The notes beneath the pieces were generated by a model that saw only the letters and a program-made list of their open reading frames with translations, was not told the DNA's origin and did no database searches. The translations under genes and the position numbers were made by a program. From Philodulcilactobacillus myokonensis (GTDB lineage Bacteria > Bacillota > Bacilli > Lactobacillales > Lactobacillaceae), in contig NZ_BRPL01000002.1 in assembly GCF_027923585.1 (NCBI RefSeq), positions 1,054,001 to 1,118,000 on the forward strand: a stretch of 64,000 bases of DNA, written 5' to 3'. This document shows, one piece after another, positions 57,138 through 64,000 of the stretch. Every line of letters begins with the position of its first letter. The stretch's first letter is position 1.

Positions 57138-57950
57138 TTAATAATACCATGGTAGTTTAGTGTAATGGTATCTTCGATAAACAATTGCTAAAATTGAAGC
57201 AATAAATAAAATGACGGATAAAAACTGTGAAACTCTAATATCACCAAACATCATTAAACTGTCGGTTCGCATTCCTTCGGTAAAAAAGCGGCCAAAAGAA
57301 TACCACATTACATATGTAAAGAATACTTCCCCTTCTTTATAGAAATGAGGCAAATGCCTCAAAGACATTAACAAAATAAATCCTAATAGATCCCACATTG
57401 ATTCATATAAAAAGGTCGGTTGACGGTACACACCCATAATATTCATTTGATTAATAATAAATGTTGGCAAATGAAGGTGCTGTAAAAAAGCAAGGCTGGT
57501 TGCCTGACCAAATGCTTCTTGGTTCATAAAATTACCCCATCTACCAATTGCTTGACCCATAATTACAGTTGGCGAAATCACATCTAACATCAGCCAAAAC
57601 GAAATTAAATGGTAACGACAAAACAAATAAACCACAATTCCGGCCCCAATTAATGAACCGTAAATTGCAATTCCACCGTCCCAAATTTGAACAATTTGAT
57701 CAAGATTATTGCGATAATAGCCCCATTGAAAAATAACATAATATGCTCTGGCAGAAATAATTGCCACCGGAAGAGCATATAAAACCATGTTATAAATATC
57801 ATCGGATTTAATTCCGTGTAAAGCACCTTCTTTAACGGATAAATAAATTGCAATCATCACGGCACTCGCGATAAAAATTCCATACCAATGAACTTTAATG
57901 GATCCTAAGTTAAAAGCAATTGGATTTAACGCTAATTCTTTAAAAATAAT
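57138..57950 (-). CDS. lgt: Prolipoprotein diacylglyceryl transferase, start codon not canonical
   Basis: Transfers diacylglycerol from phosphatidylglycerol to the lipobox Cys of prolipoproteins. A membrane protein with the signature GRWGNFMNQEAFG, plus FLYESMWDLLGF and the late GRFFTEGMRTDSLM. The first ordinary in-frame start (57860) would lose the conserved N-terminus, but the frame is open upstream and encodes LALNPIAFNLGSIKVHWYG, exactly the family start. No ATG, GTG or TTG is in that extension; ATT 57950 or ATT 57947 lies 8-11 bases after AAGGG. Alternatively ATG 57958, overlapping the hprK stop, joins the frame if one T is added to the T5 run near 57942-57946. Confidence 0.9.
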   Translation of the reverse strand: MIFKELALNPIAFNLGSIKVHWYGIFIASAVMIAIYLSVKEGALHGIKSDDIYNMVLYALPVAIISARAYYVIFQWGYYRNNLDQIVQIWDGGIAIYGSLIGAGIVVYLFCRYHLISFWLMLDVISPTVIMGQAIGRWGNFMNQEAFGQATSLAFLQHLHLPTFIINQMNIMGVYRQPTFLYESMWDLLGFILLMSLRHLPHFYKEGEVFFTYVMWYSFGRFFTEGMRTDSLMMFGDIRVSQFLSVILFIASILAIVYRRYHYTKLPWYY

Positions 57951-57954
57951 AGAT

Positions 57955-58971
57955 TCATCCCTTCAAATGTGGATTTTTTTGAATTGCTTTTTTATTATTT
58001 CTTAAAATTTGTTTCTGCTTACTTGTATTATAACTGGCATCTTTTGAATTAGCTTGGATTAATTTCTGTAAATTATTATTAAATGTTGCTGTGACATCAT
58101 AACCCATTTTTCTAGTTCGATAGTTCATTGCAGCTGATTCAATTAAAACCGCTAAATTACGGCCAGTTTTGACTGGGATTGTATTTTGATCAACCTTAAC
58201 ATCGAATATTTTTTTATAAACATTGCCATTTCCTAAACGATCATAAGGAGCATCTTTAGACCAGTTTACAAGATGAATAATTAAATCAACTTTTGTCTTA
58301 CCCCTAACGGCACCGGCACCAAATAAATTCATAACATCAATGATGCCAATCCCTCTAATTTCAAGTAAATTTCTTAAAATTTGGGGAGCTTGGCCAATTA
58401 GTGTATGTTCATCCTGTTGATAAACTTCAACCCGATCGTCAGCAATTAACCGGTGCCCACGCTTAATCAATTCAAGTGCAGTTTCACTCTTTCCAATTCC
58501 AGAATCACCGGTAATTAAGACCCCCAATCCATAAATATCAACTAAGACACCATGGATTGATTTCCGTTCTGCTAATTTTCCTTCCAAGTAATTAGTCATA
58601 TTACTCAAAATTCTAGAAGTCGTTAATTCTGATCCTAATACTGGAATCTTTTCAGTTTTTACCGCCCGAATTAATTCCTTAGGTGGCCTCAATTTAGTTG
58701 AAATAACAAACGCCGGCGTTTCAGGTTGGCACATATGCTCCATCACATGAAAAAGTTGCCCATTAGCCATGCCCTTAGCATACGATGTTTCGGTAATACC
58801 CAATAATTGAATTCGGTTAGCTGGATAATAATTAAAATAGCCGGTAAGTTCTAACCCAGGTCTCGAAATATCACTTGTCGTAATCAAACGATCAAGATAT
58901 TCTTTTCCATAATAAACATTTAAGTTAGTATTCTTAACTAATTCAGCCACACTTACACTATGATTTGTCAA
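57955..58971 (-). CDS. hprK: HPr kinase/phosphorylase
   Basis: Phosphorylates HPr on Ser46 and removes the phosphate, the core sensor of carbon catabolite control in Firmicutes. A 338-residue protein with H140 in KSIHGVLV, Walker A GDSGIGKSE at 155-163, LIADDRVEV and the signature LEIRGIGIIDVMNLFGAGAV (about 207-226). The C-terminus after residue 310 is a longer basic tail than usual (KQKQILRNNKKAIQKNPHLKG). Its stop overlaps or abuts lgt. Confidence 0.97.
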   Translation of the reverse strand: MTNHSVSVAELVKNTNLNVYYGKEYLDRLITTSDISRPGLELTGYFNYYPANRIQLLGITETSYAKGMANGQLFHVMEHMCQPETPAFVISTKLRPPKELIRAVKTEKIPVLGSELTTSRILSNMTNYLEGKLAERKSIHGVLVDIYGLGVLITGDSGIGKSETALELIKRGHRLIADDRVEVYQQDEHTLIGQAPQILRNLLEIRGIGIIDVMNLFGAGAVRGKTKVDLIIHLVNWSKDAPYDRLGNGNVYKKIFDVKVDQNTIPVKTGRNLAVLIESAAMNYRTRKMGYDVTATFNNNLQKLIQANSKDASYNTSKQKQILRNNKKAIQKNPHLKG

Positions 58972-59015
58972 AAAGTTGCCCTCCTTTTTATTTTCTAATT
59001 ATATCAGAATTTGAT

Positions 59016-59318
59016 CTAATGATTGGGATCATCTTCCTCATGAACATCATGTAAAATCTTTCTTCCGCCGTTTGTTGAATCATCATCATTAAAATGATGG
59101 GTAGTTCCATTTTCGCTTGGCATAATAATTGCCATTAATAAGTAAATAACAATGCCAAATCCAAATGCGGTTGCAATCGTAAAAATAGTATAAATAATAC
59201 GAATCAACCATAGATAATTAGTATTTAAATGATAATATTTAGCAAAGCCACCTAGCACACCAAAAATTAATTTGTATTCTGGGTCGGATGCTTTTCTTAA
59301 TTTACGTTCAAATTCCAT
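59016..59318 (-). CDS. PspC-domain membrane protein
   Basis: A 100-residue protein with the PspC domain: LRKASDPEYKLIFGVLGGFA near the start and a membrane helix (about 38-67). The acidic and His-rich C-terminal tail (HFNDDDSTNGGRK...HEEDDPNH) is extra. It is homologous in position to yvlC of Bacillus, just before hprK. Proteins of this type sense or answer to membrane stress in other bacteria; here that is only inferred. Confidence 0.9.
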   Translation of the reverse strand: MEFERKLRKASDPEYKLIFGVLGGFAKYYHLNTNYLWLIRIIYTIFTIATAFGFGIVIYLLMAIIMPSENGTTHHFNDDDSTNGGRKILHDVHEEDDPNH

Positions 59319-59359
59319 ACGATCAAATACCTTCTTATTTTAAAGTTCACTTAAATTAT

Positions 59360-59391
59360 ACAAAAAAAGTGCCATAAAACAAGCACTTCGT
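59360..59391 (-). terminator. Terminator of the prfB-PDZ transcript
   Basis: AAGTGC and GCACTT pair around ten bases, followed on the minus strand by seven T in all. Confidence 0.75.
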
Positions 59392-59393
59392 AA

Positions 59394-60554
59394 TTAATTA
59401 TGGTGATTTTCAAAAATAACAATGCCTAATTCATGGGGTGAATTATTATAAATTGCCGTACTGGTAAGTTTAATCCGATTATTACGGTCTAATACCCTCA
59501 AATGACAATAAGTAGGATGTTTTAATAATGCTTCATAAAATGAATTTTCATTGTTAACTTTTAGATGATTAACATCCAAAATAACATCCCCAATTTCAAT
59601 ATTCATCTTAGATGCTGGTGAATGTGGCTTAATTCCAACAATCCGCACCCCATTGATCACTTCCGAATAAATACTATTGCCAGGATGATTATTGTGCATC
59701 GTATTTAAAATCATAATCCAGTATACCAAGCCAATCAAAATTAACGAATAAATGGTAACAATTGGATAAAAACAACTAATGATTGCTAAAACGACACTAA
59801 AAAAACACAATTTTAAGATTCGTTTACTTAAGGCTTTCATTTCATGTTTTGGAACATCATTAAAAATTGTCAGCTTCAATCCAACAATGACGGGTAAAAA
59901 CATGAAGCTAAATGTATGACCATTAAAATTAAGGATCGGCCAGAAAGGAATCACTAGATGAACCCAAGTTCCAGGAATTAACGTGAACATTGGAATAATA
60001 GATAATTCTTTAAAGGGATACCCGGCAATTCTTACGTTTCGCCGATTTCGATAAATTTTAGGGGTATTATAATTTCCACCGGTAAAATTAAAGAACATCC
60101 AAGTGGCAAATAAAAGTAGGGCAACAAAAAATAAAGCATTGGCTTCATTTGATAATCGCCAGTTCATATTAAATGGTAAATTAATCTTCGTTGTTAGATT
60201 TAAATTTAAATGAAATAAAATAAATCCAATTAACGTTCCGATTGAAATTGTGATTGGAAAAACATTCCACGGAATGATAACCAAACTAACCAACAGAATG
60301 ATTTCATATCCAATTACCCAGCTTAACGGAAGGGTTAATCCAATTACAGCAGATATAATTGATAAGATCATTCCTAAAATAATAAAATTAATTACTAAAT
60401 TTTTTAACTCATAGTGGTGGCTAAAAATAGCCGTCCGGAATTGATTTCTGTTTTGCTTAATTCGATTTTTAGAATTTAGAAAAGTCCGAATAATACCGAT
60501 CCATAAAACTGGTTGCAGAAAAATAAAGCCAAAAGCCGTTAATAATTTCATCAT
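59394..60554 (-). CDS. PDZ-domain membrane protein, MinJ (YvjD)-like
   Basis: A 386-residue protein with about eight membrane helices (about 5-290) and a C-terminal PDZ domain (about 300-375; VRIVGIKPHSPASKMNIEIG, DVILDVNH). Layout and location downstream of prfB match MinJ/YvjD of Bacillus, which bridges DivIVA and MinD at division sites. Sequence likeness to MinJ itself is not proven here. It lies 17 bases after prfB, so both are probably one transcript. The ftsE, ftsX and ctpB genes that separate the two in Bacillus are absent. Confidence 0.8.
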   Translation of the reverse strand: MMKLLTAFGFIFLQPVLWIGIIRTFLNSKNRIKQNRNQFRTAIFSHHYELKNLVINFIILGMILSIISAVIGLTLPLSWVIGYEIILLVSLVIIPWNVFPITISIGTLIGFILFHLNLNLTTKINLPFNMNWRLSNEANALFFVALLLFATWMFFNFTGGNYNTPKIYRNRRNVRIAGYPFKELSIIPMFTLIPGTWVHLVIPFWPILNFNGHTFSFMFLPVIVGLKLTIFNDVPKHEMKALSKRILKLCFFSVVLAIISCFYPIVTIYSLILIGLVYWIMILNTMHNNHPGNSIYSEVINGVRIVGIKPHSPASKMNIEIGDVILDVNHLKVNNENSFYEALLKHPTYCHLRVLDRNNRIKLTSTAIYNNSPHELGIVIFENHHN

Positions 60555-60571
60555 TAATAATAACCTCGATC

Positions 60572-61688
60572 TTAATTAGGATTACGTTGACTTAACTGCC
60601 AACGTAAGTAAGCATCAATAAACGGATCTAAATCACCGTCCATTACTGATTTAACGTCACTCGTATGGTAATTAGTCCGGTGATCTTTAACTAGCGTATA
60701 AGGTTGAAAAACATACGATCTAATTTGAGATCCCCAACCAATTTCCTTTTGTTCGCCATCAATTTTGGCAGCTTTTTCACGTTTCTTTTCTTCTTCCAAT
60801 TCATATAGCTTCGATTTCAGCATATTCATTGCTGTTTGCCGGTTTTGTAATTGTGATCGTTGAGCTTGACTAGAAACAACAATTCCAGTCGGTTCATGGG
60901 TAATTCTAACTGCAGATTCAGTTTTATTAACATGTTGTCCACCAGCACCACTGGAACGAAAGACATCAACCCTTAAATCAGCTGGATTAATATCAACTTT
61001 CACACTATTATCTAACTCTGGCATCACATCAACCGATGCAAACGATGTATGTCGCCGGTTAGCAGCATCAAACGGCGAAATTCTAACCAATCTGTGAATT
61101 CCCTTTTCAGATTTTAAATACCCAAAGGCATTTTTACCAACGACCATAAAAGAAACGGTATCAATCCCGGCAACTTCACCTTCTTGATAGTTCAAAGTTT
61201 CAACCTTGAAATGGTGTTGTTCTGCCCATCGAACGTACATTCGATAAAGCATTGATCCCCAATCATGCGATTCAGTTCCGCCAGCACCAGGATGAATTTC
61301 TAAAATTGCATTATGTGAATCATATTTACCATTCAATAGTAAACTTAACCGGTAATTTTTTAATTCATCTTCAGTATTTTGAAGTTCAGATTCAAAATGA
61401 CTCATCATTTCTGAATCAGATTCATCTTCTAATAACTCAAAATTGACTTTTAAATCATCAAATAGATTAGTTAAACGTTTAAAATGATTATATTTAACCT
61501 TCATTTGATTAGTTTTAGAAATTACCGATTGGGCACTTTTTTGATCATTCCAAAAATCAGGATTAGCCATTTTGGCTTCATTCATTTTGATACTTTCATT
61601 TAACGCATCAAGGTCAAAGTGACCTCCTAAAACCATCAATGGCTTTTTTAATTTGGGTTAATTTTGCTTTTGCTTCACTTAATTCCAT
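60572..61688 (-). CDS. prfB: Peptide chain release factor 2, with programmed +1 frameshift
   Basis: RF2 ends translation at UGA and UAA. The first frame starts at ATG 61688 (AGGAGG upstream) and ends at an in-frame TGA at 61614-61616. The stretch AGG-AGG-TCA-CTT-TGA-C carries an internal Shine-Dalgarno (AGGAGG) just before the CTT-TGA shift site, so ribosomes slip +1 when RF2 is scarce. The rest reads DLDALNES... and holds the GGQ motif (SSGAGGQHVNKTES). Full product is 371 residues. It lies just after secA, the usual order. Confidence 0.96.
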
Positions 61689-61714
61689 TATTTCCTCCTA
61701 AATCCAATGAACTT

Positions 61715-61748
61715 AAAAAGCGAAGAATAAATTCTCCGCCCCTTAAAA
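61715..61748 (-). terminator. Terminator of secA
   Basis: On the minus strand GCGGAGAAT and ATTCTTCGC (one G-U pair) pair around two bases, then TTTTTAAG. It lies between secA and prfB and may only partly stop transcription. Confidence 0.7.
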
Positions 61749-61761
61749 AACATAATATCAA

Positions 61762-64000
61762 TTATCTTTCAATGTTTTGTCTAATTTCTGCTTTCATAAA
61801 TAATTTTGTAACATCATAATCAATGTCAGCAATCATTTCTTCAAACATTTGATATCCCTCACGTTGATATTCAACCAATGGATTTAATTGTCCATATCCA
61901 CGAAGGCCAATCGATTGTCTTAATTGGTCCATTGCATCAATATGATCAGTCCAATGTGAATCAACAACACGCAAAAGAACAACCTTTTCAAATTCTAACA
62001 TTTGAGATGGTTCGTACAATGCTTTTTGTTTATCCTGATAATTTTGATCAACAAACTTCATCAAATAATCTTCAATTTCTTGACCGTTCTTGTTTTCTAA
62101 ATCAGAAAGGCTGATATCATCTGGGCTAACTAATGCACCAACTGCGAAGTCTAAAACTGGTTGTAAATCCCATTTCTTAGGATCACCCTGGGTATGAAGA
62201 CTAACAATTCGATGAATCGTTCGTTTAAAGATTGGCATCAATACCCATTTTAATGATTTATCTTCATCAATGACTTGGAAACGTTCATCATAAATGACTT
62301 CACGTTGTTGTCTCATAACATCATCATATCTCAAAACTTGTTTTCTAGAATCGTAGTTATTACCTTCAACCCGCTTTTGAGCCGATTCAACTTGTTTTGT
62401 AATCATACGACTTCTAATAACGGCATCATCACCGCTAACCTTCATTCGATCTAAGAATGATTTAATTCGGTCAGATCCAAAACGACGCATCAAATCATCT
62501 TCTAATGAAAGGTAGAATTGTGAAAAGCCAGGATCACCTTGTCGACCGGAACGGCCACGTAATTGATTATCAATTCGACGTGATTCGTGTCGTTCAGTCC
62601 CAATAACAGCTAAACCACCACGTTCCACAACACCGGGTCCTAATTTAATATCAGTCCCACGACCGGCCATATTTGTCGCAATGGTTACGGCACCCTTATG
62701 ACCAGCATTGGTAATGATTGAAGCTTCTTTCGCATGATTCTTAGCATTCAAAACAACATGTGGAATATGTTCTTGATCTAAACGCTGTGAAAGGTATTCT
62801 GAAGTTTCAACCGCAACGGTTCCTAGTAAAATTGGTTGCCCCTTATGGTGTAGTTTTTTAACTTCATTAATAACGGCATCAAATTTACTCTTTAAAGTTG
62901 GGTATAAAACATCAGATTTATCGATTCGCATGACCGGTTTATTAGTTGGAATTGTAATAACTTCCATGTTATAAATTTCTCTAAATTCATCTGCTTCAGT
63001 TTTAGCAGTTCCAGTCATTCCGGCTAACTTACTATACATTCTAAATAGATTTTGGTAAGTAATGTTAGCCATGGTTTTACTTTCTTGTTGAATCTTAACG
63101 CCTTCTTTGGCTTCAATTGCTTGATGCAATCCGTCAGAGAAACGACGTCCCTTCATAATTCGACCGGTAAATGAATCAACAATCATAACCTGATTATCTT
63201 GGACAACATAATCCTTATCCCTCATCATAATAAAATTAGCTCTTAAAGCTTCATCCAAATGATGGGTTAAAGCAGTGTTATCAGTATCATAAAGGTTCTT
63301 TAAGTTAAAGTATTTTTCAGCTTTAGCAATTCCTTTGTCGGTTAATGAAACGGTTTTAGTTTCTAAATCAACTTTAAAATCAGTTTTCTTCTTTAGGGTT
63401 TTAGCAAAAGCATCAGTTTGTTGATACAACTTAGATGAACCAGAAGCCTGTCCTGAAATAATCAATGGGGTTCTAGCTTCATCAATTAAAATTGAATCAA
63501 CTTCATCAATAATAGCAAAATTCAATGGACGTTGAACCCGATCACGTTTATAGACAACCATGTTATCCCTTAAGTAATCAAATCCAATTTCACCATTAGT
63601 AGAATAAGTAATATCTGCATTATAAGCATCACGTTTTTCTTCTGGTGACTCATCAGAAGAATTAACGCCAACAGACAAACCTAACCAGTGATATAGTTTA
63701 CCCATTTGGGTAGCATCACGTTTAGATAGGTATTCATTAACGGTAATAACGTGCACACCCTTACCGGATAATGCATTTAAATAAACTGGCATTGTTGCAG
63801 TTAAAGTTTTTCCTTCACCAGTCTTCATTTCAGCAATATTACCTTCGTGGAGAACAATTCCACCCATAATTTGAACATGGAATGGAGTTAATCCAAGGAC
63901 TCTTGTAGCTCCTTCCCTTGCAACAGCAAAGGCTTCAGGGAGTAAATCATCCAATGTTTCCCCATTTTGGTATCGCTTCTTCAATTCAGGGGTTTTAGCT
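61762..64000 (-). CDS. secA: Preprotein translocase ATPase SecA, N-terminus outside the window
   Basis: The motor of Sec export. About 745 residues are visible, running off the right edge; the missing part is roughly the first 40-50 residues. Present are [19 protein letters not shown], Walker A region [11 protein letters not shown], the DEAD-type box [16 protein letters not shown], and [18 protein letters not shown]. The C-terminus ends at [10 protein letters not shown], so the zinc-binding SEC-C tail of many SecA proteins is missing, as in some lactobacilli. prfB is next. Confidence 0.97.
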   Translation of the reverse strand, partial: AKTPELKKRYQNGETLDDLLPEAFAVAREGATRVLGLTPFHVQIMGGIVLHEGNIAEMKTGEGKTLTATMPVYLNALSGKGVHVITVNEYLSKRDATQMGKLYHWLGLSVGVNSSDESPEEKRDAYNADITYSTNGEIGFDYLRDNMVVYKRDRVQRPLNFAIIDEVDSILIDEARTPLIISGQASGSSKLYQQTDAFAKTLKKKTDFKVDLETKTVSLTDKGIAKAEKYFNLKNLYDTDNTALTHHLDEALRANFIMMRDKDYVVQDNQVMIVDSFTGRIMKGRRFSDGLHQAIEAKEGVKIQQESKTMANITYQNLFRMYSKLAGMTGTAKTEADEFREIYNMEVITIPTNKPVMRIDKSDVLYPTLKSKFDAVINEVKKLHHKGQPILLGTVAVETSEYLSQRLDQEHIPHVVLNAKNHAKEASIITNAGHKGAVTIATNMAGRGTDIKLGPGVVERGGLAVIGTERHESRRIDNQLRGRSGRQGDPGFSQFYLSLEDDLMRRFGSDRIKSFLDRMKVSGDDAVIRSRMITKQVESAQKRVEGNNYDSRKQVLRYDDVMRQQREVIYDERFQVIDEDKSLKWVLMPIFKRTIHRIVSLHTQGDPKKWDLQPVLDFAVGALVSPDDISLSDLENKNGQEIEDYLMKFVDQNYQDKQKALYEPSQMLEFEKVVLLRVVDSHWTDHIDAMDQLRQSIGLRGYGQLNPLVEYQREGYQMFEEMIADIDYDVTKLFMKAEIRQNIER

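Overview
The window is a dense, AT-rich stretch of a Firmicutes chromosome and almost certainly comes from the Lactobacillaceae. The evidence is a set of family-typical gene blocks: tdk-prfA, murT-gatD, cdaA-cdaR-glmM, gap-pgk-eno, secG-rnr-smpB, clpP, whiA-yvcK-rapZ-uvrA-uvrB, trxB-galU-gpsA-lgt-hprK, and prfB-secA. It also has AGGAGG-type ribosome binding sites, frequent TTG/GTG starts, and an Asn-rich tmRNA tag of lactobacillus type. The small genome style, low GC and the missing cggR and tpiA in the glycolytic block would fit a heterofermentative lineage, but I cannot name genus or species from sequence alone.

Layout. 1-3040: prfA (partial) and tdk leftward, murT-gatD rightward. 3051-8549: a serine hydrolase, a double-VOC protein and a heterodimeric ABC exporter. 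8582-11160: divergent tRNA-Gln and tRNA-Glu with strong promoters, a C39-like protein, a nucleoside hydrolase and tmRNA. 11158-14585 is the most accessory part: a short-chain dehydrogenase broken by a perfect 8-bp duplication, its probable TetR regulator with two matching operators, a CPBP membrane protease, a P-loop kinase and an ASCH protein. 14645-16406: T-box and asnS. 16426-24948: small proteins, an SDR, Kup, a Na+/H+ antiporter, TagH and a GH73 autolysin. 25027-35473: amino-sugar and c-di-AMP genes (glmS, glmM, cdaR, cdaA), murB, tsaE, pta, ung. 35474-46165: smpB, rnr, secG, ClC, a surface protein, eno, pgk, gap, tRNA-Arg and clpP. 46167-64000: whiA to secA.

How the genes fit together. 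Four parts of the ribosome-rescue route are here: ssrA, smpB, rnr (RNase R) and clpP, the last under a CtsR box. Cell-envelope supply is well represented (glmS, glmM, murB, murT-gatD, galU, tagH, lgt, GH73). c-di-AMP synthesis (cdaA/cdaR) sits in the same window as Kup, a transporter family that c-di-AMP can control.

The most interesting points are: lgt has no ATG/GTG/TTG start that reaches its conserved N-terminus; the SDR pseudogene has an 8-bp slippage-type duplication next to a convincing TetR operator pair; the tRNA-Gln(CUG) has C instead of U33; a C39-family protein appears to lack both catalytic residues; the eno leader carries a perfect 20-bp palindrome; and there are two unlisted-size small proteins. 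I saw no prophage, insertion sequence, CRISPR array or clear new multi-gene defence system.
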